A DNA stretch of 64,000 bases. It comes from Chondrinema litorale. GTDB lineage: Bacteria; Bacteroidota; Bacteroidia; Cytophagales; Flammeovirgaceae. The position numbers and the translations under genes are program-made. Position 1 is the first letter of the stretch. The number at the start of each line of letters is the position of its first letter. Positions 52,933-61,055 of this stretch are shown piece by piece. The DNA is taken from positions 1,225,421 through 1,289,420 of the forward strand of contig NZ_CP111043.1 of the NCBI RefSeq assembly GCF_026250525.1, written 5' to 3'. Below the pieces are notes generated by a model. The model made no database searches, had not been told where the DNA came from, and saw only the letters and a program-made list of their open reading frames with translations.

Positions 52933-53556
52933 TTATTCAACATGAAGCCATTCGTAGTGAGTATTATTCCAATAGAGAATTCCACCACCACACGACTCTT
53001 CAGCATGCATATATATACCATTTCCAGTTAACTGTGCACTGTTGTCAAAATCGTTACCAAGTATATCGCCAGTTTCTGGGTCAACAGATGTAGGTGCTAC
53101 ATTTTTTCCTTTTGGAATCGTCTCAAAAATACCAATCCATCCAAGACTTTTCATTCCATTAATCTCATTACCTGCACCAAACAAAGCATAGTCAACAGTA
53201 TCGGTATTATGTACGATCAACACTCCTTTAAGTCCATTAGATGTATTCGTGACTAAAGAAGCAAAATCTTCTTTCGCATCTGCATTGAAATCTCCATAAA
53301 TAATTTTTGTTGAATCAATTTGCAGACTATCTGGCAATGACGCATTTAAGACAAATGTTGGCAATTCAACTTGAGTTTCTTTTAGTAAAGAATCTTCTTG
53401 AACTTCATTTACAACAACTTGCATTGTTTGTATTGTATCCTTTTCTACAAGTACAGAATCAATTGTTTCACTTTTTAAAAGTGACAATTCTTTTTGTGGA
53501 GCTGTACAAGCTAGTATTAAGAAAAAGATTAAAAATATAGGGTTAAATCTCTTCAT
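52933..53556 (-). CDS. Lipoprotein of unknown function
   Basis: 207 residues. Lipobox LIFFLILACTAP, a ~55-residue low-complexity Thr/Val/Glu linker, then a globular region with YGDFNADAKEDFASLVTN (FG-GAP/integrin-like calcium-loop pattern DFNxDxxxD) and a Cys/Gly-rich end EESCGGGILYWNNTHYEWLHVE. Presumably surface or periplasmic. It overlaps the stop of the upstream DUF4259 gene by 4 bp, indicating coupling. Confidence 0.75.
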   Translation of the reverse strand: MKRFNPIFLIFFLILACTAPQKELSLLKSETIDSVLVEKDTIQTMQVVVNEVQEDSLLKETQVELPTFVLNASLPDSLQIDSTKIIYGDFNADAKEDFASLVTNTSNGLKGVLIVHNTDTVDYALFGAGNEINGMKSLGWIGIFETIPKGKNVAPTSVDPETGDILGNDFDNSAQLTGNGIYMHAEESCGGGILYWNNTHYEWLHVE

Positions 53557-54284
53557 AACTTTTCTACCAATTCATTCTTAATTTCTACAACTGATTTTTT
53601 AAGCATTTCCACTTTTTTATTCCCATAAGCTACTTTAAATACTCTAAATGCTTGATCATTTTTTAAGATCCTCTCTAAGTTAGAAATTGTTGTTTCTTGT
53701 ATTTGATGAGAGTCAACTTCAACACAGCCAATAGTTGCCCAGAATATAGCTTCTTCGAAATCATGAGTTAATGGAGCATATTTTTCTAGTAGAATCTCCA
53801 TTGCATTTTTGGCTTTACATCTTGTTAGACACTCATAATCCCAGCGTATTCTATATGAATAATTACTATCTGCTATGTTTGATGTATTCTCCCATTTCCA
53901 AACTTTGTGTAATTCTTTCTCAAAGCTTTTTCTAGGGAGCTTTATTTCGTTAAAGAAAGCTATTACATCTTTTAGTCTTTCTTCAGGTTCATCCCAACAA
54001 CCATATTCTGGTTTAGCATTTACAATTCTTGCTACCTTGCTCATTACCTCATCACTTACCGAGCTATAAAACCATTCAGCAAAAGCTATTGCAGTCCAAA
54101 ATTCAGTATAATCATCAATACAATGTTCAAAAAACTCATCATCATCATTTAGATAATGATTGTTTTTAATTAATAACTCTCTGATATAAGACTTTTCTAA
54201 TCTTAAACCCAAAAGAATATGATAGTTCATGAAATAATCTACAGAAGTATCATTTTCCAGTATTGCTGTACCGAATGCTCCCAT
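53553..54284 (-). CDS. DUF4259-like protein
   Basis: 243 residues. The opening MGAFGTAILENDTSVDYF matches the DUF4259 start (MGAxGxGxxEND), followed by a helical DDYTEFWTAIAFAEWFYSS region (~58-75). The C-terminal ~100 residues are also helical, with no known domain. Cytoplasmic; DUF4259 has no known activity. Translationally coupled (4-bp overlap) to the lipoprotein gene at 52933. Confidence 0.75.
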   Translation of the reverse strand: MGAFGTAILENDTSVDYFMNYHILLGLRLEKSYIRELLIKNNHYLNDDDEFFEHCIDDYTEFWTAIAFAEWFYSSVSDEVMSKVARIVNAKPEYGCWDEPEERLKDVIAFFNEIKLPRKSFEKELHKVWKWENTSNIADSNYSYRIRWDYECLTRCKAKNAMEILLEKYAPLTHDFEEAIFWATIGCVEVDSHQIQETTISNLERILKNDQAFRVFKVAYGNKKVEMLKKSVVEIKNELVEKL

Positions 54285-54380
54285 AAGTTTTAAAAAATCA
54301 GTTTCAAGCTAAACATAACCATTTTATTGTAGCTTTTTCCAAATCGTGGATTATATGAATAACATAAACTCGATTTAAAT

Positions 54381-55043
54381 ATGGGAAATGATAGAAAGAT
54401 TAACATGGCTTTTAACTGCCCTATAAAAAGGGAAGAGTTACAGATAAAAGATGGCAAATACTTTTGTCAGCATTGCGCTAAGCAAATCTTCGATTTTACA
54501 GATAAATCAACCGACGAAATCAGAAAAGCAAGTTTACAGGCTGAGCGGCCTATTTGCGGAATCGTAAAAAAATCGCAGGTTAGAAACCCAATGAAGGGCT
54601 TAAATAGCTATTTCCTAAAATATGCAGCCGCTTCTATGCTCATTGGTAGCTCACTTGTTGTAGCAGCCCAAGAGCAAGAAAACATACAAATCGATTCCGT
54701 ATCTCAAGAAACAACAAAATCGGATGATTTGATATGCTTTGGAATAATTGAAACAAGTCCCGACCCTATAAATGGTTATAAGGCATTTTATGAAGCAATA
54801 GCAGCTGAATTAAAAATGCCAAAAAGCTTAGATATTGAGGGGAGAGTCTATATACAAATGCTCGTTGATTCTTTGGGACAATCAAGAGATTATAAAATCA
54901 TAAAAGGCTTACATCCGGTTTTAGATAAAGAAGCTTTAAGGGTGATGGAAAAACTGAATTATCCTTTTAAACCTGCCGAACAAAGGGGCATACCAGTTAG
55001 TACCCGAATAGTGATTCCTATAAATTTTAAGCTTGAGAATTAA
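54381..55043 (+). CDS. Zinc-ribbon-like / TonB C-terminal domain fusion
   Basis: 220 residues. The N-terminal ~45 residues have FNCPIKREELQIKDGKYFCQHCAKQ, giving C-x16-C-x2-C ligands for a possible metal ribbon, followed by FDFTDKSTDEIRKA. A single membrane helix (~75-95, FLKYAAASMLIGSSLVVAA) follows, then a TonB C-terminal domain (~145-218) with IEGRVYIQMLVDSLGQSRDYKIIKGLHPVLDKEALR. Possibly links to the outer membrane; no ExbB/ExbD nearby. The domain combination is known in Cytophagales. Confidence 0.8.
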   Translation: MGNDRKINMAFNCPIKREELQIKDGKYFCQHCAKQIFDFTDKSTDEIRKASLQAERPICGIVKKSQVRNPMKGLNSYFLKYAAASMLIGSSLVVAAQEQENIQIDSVSQETTKSDDLICFGIIETSPDPINGYKAFYEAIAAELKMPKSLDIEGRVYIQMLVDSLGQSRDYKIIKGLHPVLDKEALRVMEKLNYPFKPAEQRGIPVSTRIVIPINFKLEN

Positions 55044-55050
55044 AGGGAGG

Positions 55051-56484
55051 TTACTTCTCTACCTCGCCATTCCGGATTAAGTCGTAGGCAAATTCCAGTT
55101 CAACATCTTTCTCAGTTAAGATGTCTTCTGTGGATTTGTCTATCGCATAATCGGGTATTACTCCTCTTAGTCTGTCACCACCTGTAGCATTAATTCTTAA
55201 ACTCCATGCAGGAAAGCTTACCGAAACTCCAGAATTAGGCAAGGTAAAATTTACTCGCCAGCGACCGTCTACATCTTCAAAAGTACCGCCAGATTCCTCT
55301 CCAATAATTACACCTGCACCGTGGGTTTTCGCCAAAGAGAGAAAGATTGATGTTGCCGAAAATGAGCCTCCATTGGCTATAATATAGGTTTTACCTTTAA
55401 AATGATTTTTCTTTTGCGGATACATCGCTTCCAATATTTTATCTTCCACTTTATAATAACCAGAGTCTGTTTTTACATAATCTTTATCAGAAAAATCGGG
55501 TTTGTCGGCATCTGGTAATTTGTTTAAAAAAGTAAAATCCAGTGTTTCGGCTTTCACATGTTTGTAAACAGTAAACTCATGATCTACTAAATAGGTAAGC
55601 AACTCTGCACCAATCATCTCCTCGCCTCCTCCATTGGTGCGCACATCGATTATTAAATTTTCGATGCCCTGCTCATCCAAAGTTTTAAAAAACTGCTGAA
55701 AGGTTTTAAAGTACTCTCTTTTAGAATAGGAAACCATCCAATGGGCAAATGTGGTAATTTTTAAAATTGCCGTTTTTTGCTGCTCATCGATTTCCCACTG
55801 TATCGGCGGATTCGGTTCTACAGGTCGTTTAGGGAAACTTACATGAGGCGGAGCATCGAGCACACCTTCAATTTCTGTTGTACAAACATCCTCAGGAACT
55901 TGTTTATAATCGATTTTGAAAGTGCCAACTGTATCTATAAAGTAATAATAGGCCAAAGAAAAGTTGTTATCGTAAGAAAGCCTATTGAGCATAAAAGTGT
56001 TATTAAAACCAGATTTTATTCCAGTAGAAGCTTCTAGCTCGGTAATAATCTCAGAGATTTTTTTGCCATTAATCGCATAAATTTCAGCACCTTTTAAGGT
56101 TGCATACTTCCCGATTCTGCTCTCTTTTACAATCAGTTTATCTTCTTTTATGTGAACCAGAAATGGAAATATCTTATGTTGGTGCAATTGTTTTTTGAGA
56201 TATTCTGAAGGGTTCACTCCTGAGTGACCTTCTCGAATCAGCGACTCAATTCTAGACAGTAACTGAAAAAACTGCAAGTCGGTAGTTTGCGAAGTAATTT
56301 GCTGCTCTACCGAATCGAGAACTGCATTAAATTTTTTTTCGGGAGTAAATCTGTACAAGGCTGGATGTGCTTCGAGCAAAGCGGTTTTAAATATGGAGAA
56401 ATCTTCTCTAAAACCTATAGAATCAGTTTGCGCAAAACAGCTTGTTGACAAAGTAAGTAGCGTACTTAGCAAGAAAAGTCTCAT
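55051..56484 (-). CDS. S41-family (C-terminal processing) peptidase
   Basis: About 477 residues from the ATG at 56484 (signal MRLFLLSTLLTLSTSCFAQ; the frame could be extended 21 codons). A PDZ-like central part is followed by the S41 core: LIIDVRTNGGGEEMIGAELLTYL (~280), YIIANGGSFSATSIFLSLAK with the nucleophile Ser (~375) and GVIIGEESGGTFEDVDG. The Lys that completes the dyad is not obvious in these segments. Convergent with the TonB-like gene, 8 bp away. Confidence 0.88.
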   Translation of the reverse strand: MRLFLLSTLLTLSTSCFAQTDSIGFREDFSIFKTALLEAHPALYRFTPEKKFNAVLDSVEQQITSQTTDLQFFQLLSRIESLIREGHSGVNPSEYLKKQLHQHKIFPFLVHIKEDKLIVKESRIGKYATLKGAEIYAINGKKISEIITELEASTGIKSGFNNTFMLNRLSYDNNFSLAYYYFIDTVGTFKIDYKQVPEDVCTTEIEGVLDAPPHVSFPKRPVEPNPPIQWEIDEQQKTAILKITTFAHWMVSYSKREYFKTFQQFFKTLDEQGIENLIIDVRTNGGGEEMIGAELLTYLVDHEFTVYKHVKAETLDFTFLNKLPDADKPDFSDKDYVKTDSGYYKVEDKILEAMYPQKKNHFKGKTYIIANGGSFSATSIFLSLAKTHGAGVIIGEESGGTFEDVDGRWRVNFTLPNSGVSVSFPAWSLRINATGGDRLRGVIPDYAIDKSTEDILTEKDVELEFAYDLIRNGEVEK

Positions 56485-56683
56485 AAATTTTTTCGCTGTT
56501 AATAATGTACTATTATTCGAAAGCAAATTTCCTTGTATATTCAACAAAAATGGTGCTCACAAGATATAGTGATATCCTTGTTTAAGGATATTATGCTTAC
56601 CAGAATATGCTGAATTAGCTACTAAAAGTTAATGAGACTAATTATATATTTGAGCCTTTTAAGTGAAAACTTTTCTATTCCAA

Positions 56684-57127
56684 TTACTCAGCGAATACCA
56701 AAACCAGAATTACAATTGGTATACAGATAGCCAACAGGAATAACAGCGAAATACCCGCAGCGCGCCAACCTGAGTAAAACTCATACCCATTTGCTTTATG
56801 TTGGTTGAGTACTTCTCCCTGAATTTTCTCAACTACGGCAAAAGTGATTGCCACACTTATTATAGGAATTAATTGATTAGGAATTTTCTCAACAATATCT
56901 TCAGGAATTAAAAAAAACGGTACTCCTAGCAAAATAATCGTAATTATGATACTTACCAACAAGGCTTTGTGACCTTCTTCATTTTTACCTAAAGCTCTGT
57001 AATTTTCTCTAATAAAATATCCGGCTGCTATAGGACTGCCTAAAAAAGTACCTAAAGCAACTGACCTTTGCGAGTAAAGCTTTAAATCCTTTGTGTCTTG
57101 ATTATCTATTTGTTCTTCTGTATTCAT
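56684..57127 (-). CDS. Membrane protein of unknown function
   Basis: 147 residues with a charged N-terminus (MNTEEQIDNQDTKDLKLYSQRSVALG) and four hydrophobic segments (~30-45, ~57-75, ~87-103, ~122-145). SQRSVALGTFLGSPIAAGYFIRENYRALG and the basic GEVLNQHKANGYEFYSGWRAAG are the only distinctive parts. No family recognised. Overlaps the HD nucleotidase gene by 4 bp, so the two are translationally coupled. Confidence 0.75.
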   Translation of the reverse strand: MNTEEQIDNQDTKDLKLYSQRSVALGTFLGSPIAAGYFIRENYRALGKNEEGHKALLVSIIITIILLGVPFFLIPEDIVEKIPNQLIPIISVAITFAVVEKIQGEVLNQHKANGYEFYSGWRAAGISLLFLLAICIPIVILVLVFAE

Positions 57128-57714
57128 TTTTTTAAGATTCCTTTTTCAACACTTTCGTTCAATGTTTCTTCTGTGTATTGCCAAATGGCTTCGGAGCCTT
57201 TTTGTATTGGGCTTAACTTGCTATGTACTTTGCTGTAAGGCACATTATACTCTGCCCAAGTTCCGCCATTGTTAGATGCGTTTTGTAATACTGGCTCGAA
57301 TCGATCCATCGACTTGGCATACTTGGCTTCATCGCTTTCACCTGCTTCAAACTCTTCCCAAATGGCAATGTATTCTTTTGCTTGCTCTTCTGGTAGCATA
57401 CCAAAAATACGTTTGGCAGCAATTAGTTCTTCTTCTGTATTTGAGTGATTCTTTTGGGTATCGTATAGAAAAGTATCGCCGGCATCAATCTCAACAATAT
57501 CGTGGATTAAAAGCATTTTAATCACTTTAAGTAAATCTACTTTTGTATTGCCATGCTCTGCCAAAATAAGCGCCATTACTGCCAAGTGCCAGCTATGCTC
57601 TGCATCGTTTTCGTGTCTGTCGCTGTTAATTAATTTAGTTCTACGCTTGATGTATTTAAGCTTGTCAATTTCTTTAATAAATTCTATCTGCTGTAAAAGT
57701 CTATTTTCTGACAT
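57124..57714 (-). CDS. HD-domain protein, YfbR/5'-nucleotidase-like
   Basis: 196 residues. Metal ligands: RHENDAEHSWHLAVMALILAE (H, ~36-44), LLIHDIVEIDAGDTF (HD, ~71) and the late SMDRFEPVL (~137). The order matches HD_3 proteins of the YfbR/YfdR type, 5'-deoxynucleotidases or related phosphohydrolases. Adjacent to two RlaP-like nucleotidyltransferases, with which it may form a nucleotide or RNA-processing module. Confidence 0.85.
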   Translation of the reverse strand: MSENRLLQQIEFIKEIDKLKYIKRRTKLINSDRHENDAEHSWHLAVMALILAEHGNTKVDLLKVIKMLLIHDIVEIDAGDTFLYDTQKNHSNTEEELIAAKRIFGMLPEEQAKEYIAIWEEFEAGESDEAKYAKSMDRFEPVLQNASNNGGTWAEYNVPYSKVHSKLSPIQKGSEAIWQYTEETLNESVEKGILKK

Positions 57715-57814
57715 TTTTTATTTCTGGTTTTTTTATGGTTGGATGACTGCAATAGCAAGCATTTATAGTGTCTAGTAATCAAAAATATTGGGTAAAGATA
57801 GAAAAAGTTTTTAA

Positions 57815-58888
57815 TCAGGAATTCAACCCATACCAATCTTGTCGGATGCTTACGAGTAGCTGTTCTATCTTGCTTTCGTCTGGTTTTTCGGGGAGGTTGC
57901 TTTTAAATGCAAGGTCTTCTATTCGCTGAATTTTCTCTTCTGCCATATTGATCAAATAATCATAATCGAACTTACCCGAACGAATATCTAGTAGCTCTTG
58001 CCTATTTGGTCGCTTTACAATTATTTTTTCTTGCGAGAGAATTTCCTCTGCCATATCTAGCAGGCGAAAGGTGTGCATCATGTTTTTGGCATCGTAGTTT
58101 TTCCCATGACTTAAAGTATTCTGATAGCGCTCATCATTTCGCTTTTCTACCCACTCCCAATACGCTTTATACTCTTTGCAATAACTCGAGTAGCCATCTT
58201 TATTAAAAAACATGTGTGCCACCAGTTTGCCATCTTTAGGAATACTACTCAGCTTTACATCATTAGATTGCACATCTTTAATCATTCCTTGATATTTGTA
58301 TTCGCCTGTTGCATCATGATACACCGCATACAAATTTCCTATGTGGTTAATCTTAGACAAACCACAATCTGCTTGGTTTATGCTGTGTTTTTCAAGCCAG
58401 TTTATTAAAGGAATCGTCCCATTATCTTCTAGCACATAACAAAAATGTAACAACGATTTTCTCTCTTTCGCTACCGGATTTAATATTTTCTTATTTAATC
58501 CTCTTGCCTTTTTAACCTGCGTCATCGCATAGCCAGCAAAAGTATCTTTACACATTTTAGAAAGGAATAATGCCGGTTTTAACTTATCGAATAATGGATG
58601 CTTATACTGAATTTTATCTTCTGGTGTATGCAGCATTTCCAACAAATTCGGATTGTTCTTCGCCAACAAATCCACAAACTTTCGCAATTCATAATAGACA
58701 ATATCATTGCTTTCATTACTTACCTGCTCAACTGGCTCGAATCCATAAAAACAATCTTGAGGCAAAACAAAAACTCCTTTAATATCAGTATCAGACTGGG
58801 GAGTATCTAGACCATAAGCCTTGCTACCAGAAATACACTCAAACAGTAGCCAATCTTTCTGTTTTACAGTTTCAATATCAATTTTCAT
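57815..58888 (-). CDS. Pol-beta-superfamily nucleotidyltransferase, RlaP-like (2)
   Basis: 357 residues. Catalytic motif FECISGSKAYGLDTPQSDTDIKGVF (GS...DxD, ~16-40), followed by helical YYELRKFVDLLAKNNPNLLEML. The long second half (~120-350) is helical, with LLHFCYVLEDNGTIPLINW. This is the DNA-polymerase-beta-family group often encoded with RNA ligases (RlaP, Pfam PF10127). The start overlaps the neighbouring RlaP gene by 11 bp. Confidence 0.85.
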   Translation of the reverse strand: MKIDIETVKQKDWLLFECISGSKAYGLDTPQSDTDIKGVFVLPQDCFYGFEPVEQVSNESNDIVYYELRKFVDLLAKNNPNLLEMLHTPEDKIQYKHPLFDKLKPALFLSKMCKDTFAGYAMTQVKKARGLNKKILNPVAKERKSLLHFCYVLEDNGTIPLINWLEKHSINQADCGLSKINHIGNLYAVYHDATGEYKYQGMIKDVQSNDVKLSSIPKDGKLVAHMFFNKDGYSSYCKEYKAYWEWVEKRNDERYQNTLSHGKNYDAKNMMHTFRLLDMAEEILSQEKIIVKRPNRQELLDIRSGKFDYDYLINMAEEKIQRIEDLAFKSNLPEKPDESKIEQLLVSIRQDWYGLNS

Positions 58889-59654
58889 AGCCGATGGTTT
58901 TACTGAAAAATGTATCTAAAGAATCGGTGGTAAACTGTTGCTTTTCGAAGCTTTTTGCAGCAAGCTCACATTTTTCTCTAGCCGTTTCAATAAAGTTTTC
59001 AAGCTCTGGTATTAGCGCAATTCGCTCTCCTTCTTTAGCCACTTTTTTCTGCTCTAAGAGTACTTGTACTACTTTATAAACCGGATCATTTTCTATTAGC
59101 TTACATAATTTAGCAAACTCCATTGGCGGAATTTCTTCTTTTTCTGCCACCCACAAAGCGGCTAACACTGGTCGGATAATGTAGAAGTATTTCTTTATTT
59201 TAATCAAACCATCAGAAACACCACTACCGTAAGCACTTTTTACTGTACCCAAGTAATGATAAATAAGCGTAGTTGGCTTGAAATACTCAGGACAAATTTG
59301 CCAGAGTTGTTCGCGAAAATCACCCTCGTTATGATACACCACAGGCGATTGCAACCACTCAAATACAGTTGCATTAGATTTAAAAAGTAAGCCCAATGTT
59401 TTGCGCAATTCCCAACCACTTAAATCTATATCGTTGGTTACGGCAAAATCCATTTCTGCCTTATAATTTCCTACTGACAAATATTTTTTCAGTGGATGAG
59501 TATAAATAAAGCGGATGTCGTAATCGCTATCTGGCGAAGCAAAACCCCAAGCTCGACTGCCGCTTTCACAAGCGTACACTATTTTTATATGGTAAGATTG
59601 CTCTAATTCGGCAATTTTATTTCTAACATGTATTTTTATTTCTTCTGGTATCAT
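58878..59654 (-). CDS. Pol-beta-superfamily nucleotidyltransferase, RlaP-like (1)
   Basis: 258 residues. Motif VYACESGSRAWGFASPDSDYDIRFIY (GSR...DSDYD, ~24-50), then DFAVTNDIDLSGWELRKTLGLLFKSNATVFEWLQSP and YHYLGTVKSAYGS. Typical RlaP/PF10127 arrangement. Upstream partner of the longer RlaP at 57815 (11-bp overlap). In RNA-repair systems such enzymes are thought to add nucleotides or modify RNA ends; the target is unproven. Confidence 0.87.
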   Translation of the reverse strand: MIPEEIKIHVRNKIAELEQSYHIKIVYACESGSRAWGFASPDSDYDIRFIYTHPLKKYLSVGNYKAEMDFAVTNDIDLSGWELRKTLGLLFKSNATVFEWLQSPVVYHNEGDFREQLWQICPEYFKPTTLIYHYLGTVKSAYGSGVSDGLIKIKKYFYIIRPVLAALWVAEKEEIPPMEFAKLCKLIENDPVYKVVQVLLEQKKVAKEGERIALIPELENFIETAREKCELAAKSFEKQQFTTDSLDTFFSKTIGYEN

Positions 59655-59727
59655 ATCTATATTCTCATCTTAGCTGTTGGCAAACTTAGTTTTTTTAACC
59701 GCTAAGAGAAAATACCTAAAAGCGAGA

Positions 59728-60384
59728 TTATTCACTCAAAGCTTTCATATCTTGCAAAACCTCCTCGATTTTGCTCATTAAAGTGCCATAGACAATATTA
59801 AAATCCCAACGGTAAATTTTATCTGCAAAAAACGCGAGCAGAGCAGTAATCACAGAAATGCCAATCACTAAAAACAAGGGCAGCCCGAATATCACATTTG
59901 TATCTGGGTATTTCATTAAAATCTTGTAGACCACAAGCTCACCAATTGAACCGCTACTTAATGGTGTTTGATATCCACCAATTACCACAGCCAGAAAAAA
60001 TAAGGGATAATAAACTCTGGCTAGTTTGATGTTTTCTAAAATCATTTGGTTGAGCCATTGGTAAAATGCCTTTAAATACTGAAAGCTGTTTGCATTATTA
60101 TCTATCTCTGTCGCACTTTGCAAAAGCTTTTTATTAACCCAATAAACCCAGATAAGCAACACAAAAAAGATAATACCTGTAATAAGCATATTTAAGAAAA
60201 AAGTAATAACTAAAAATGCCACTGCACCTATTACAATTGCTTTTAGGTTCTTGTCAAACCTAGTTTTCATCTTTTCTATAATGTGAATAGACTTCTGATT
60301 GTACAGGTTATTTACCTTAGGAACATTTAAATTATCAGTCTTTAGAAAACCTTCCTTCCAAATTGATTCTATCGATTTTTCCAT
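59728..60384 (-). CDS. Membrane protein partner of the second ECF sigma factor
   Basis: 218 residues. A ~45-residue soluble start MEKSIESIWKEGFLKTD, then hydrophobic helices at ~50-68, ~70-88, ~122-145 and ~165-195. The start lies inside the sigma gene (50-bp overlap in another frame), so the two are strongly coupled. No zinc anti-sigma motif. By arrangement a likely anti-sigma or accessory protein, parallel to the protein at 39579. Confidence 0.65.
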   Translation of the reverse strand: MEKSIESIWKEGFLKTDNLNVPKVNNLYNQKSIHIIEKMKTRFDKNLKAIVIGAVAFLVITFFLNMLITGIIFFVLLIWVYWVNKKLLQSATEIDNNANSFQYLKAFYQWLNQMILENIKLARVYYPLFFLAVVIGGYQTPLSSGSIGELVVYKILMKYPDTNVIFGLPLFLVIGISVITALLAFFADKIYRWDFNIVYGTLMSKIEEVLQDMKALSE

Positions 60385-60859
60385 CTATAATCTTTTTTAA
60401 TCGTTTCTTAATTCTTTTAATGCGCACACCAATGTTATTCGGATTACTGCCTATTATTTCGGCAATTTCCTGATAAGTTTTTTCTTCCAGATAAAGTAAA
60501 ATGACGGCCTTGTCTACTTCCGATAGTTCGCGAATAGCATCGTACAACATGTTAAGCGATTCATCTGCAAAAGCACCATTTGAAACTGCCTGTTTGTGAG
60601 TCAATTTTTCAGTACCAATTTGCTCATTTGCTCGCTTCTTTTTTCTAAAAAGGGTAATACACACATTGAGAGAAAGGCGGTAAATCCACGTAGACCATTT
60701 AGACTGACCGTTAAATTTCTCCCTGCTTCTCCAAATTTGTAGACACACCTCCTGATAATAATCTTCAAAATCTTGTTCGGTATCGGTGTAAGCCCTACAG
60801 ATTTTGATGATAATTGCAGCATATGGCAAAATGGAAGAATTGTAAAAATCGCTACTCAC
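60335..60859 (-). CDS. ECF-family RNA polymerase sigma factor (second)
   Basis: 174 residues. Region 2 (~20-72) with YTDTEQDFEDYYQEVCLQIWRSREKF and WIYRLSLNVCITLF. Region 4 (~110-160) with LSEVDKAVILLYLEEKTYQEIAEIIGSNPNNIGVRIKRIKKRLKK. It resembles the sigma factor at 40187 throughout, including a basic C-terminus. The reading frame continues through the start of the next gene and stops inside it. Confidence 0.93.
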   Translation of the reverse strand: MSSDFYNSSILPYAAIIIKICRAYTDTEQDFEDYYQEVCLQIWRSREKFNGQSKWSTWIYRLSLNVCITLFRKKKRANEQIGTEKLTHKQAVSNGAFADESLNMLYDAIRELSEVDKAVILLYLEEKTYQEIAEIIGSNPNNIGVRIKRIKKRLKKIIDGKIDRINLEGRFSKD

Positions 60860-60986
60860 TATAATTTACTTTTTACTGATTAGTGGCTGGCGTTAAAGAT
60901 TATTACACCCCCTCAAAAAAAAATTTAGATTTTATTTATTTGATGGGATTGGGATGGAATGTGGCCTCAATGTAACTCTTTTAAAC

Positions 60987-61025
60987 AAAAAAAGCTTCAG
61001 GAATTCAAAGGAAAACCCGAAGCTT
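60987..61025 (-). terminator. Terminator after the M56/sorting-domain gene
   Basis: Stem AAGCTTC/GAAGCTT with an extra inner GG/CC pairing, followed on the minus strand by seven T. It lies 31 bp past the stop of the gene at 61056. Confidence 0.8.
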
Positions 61026-61055
61026 ATAACAATCAAAGTATAATATTTTTATCTG

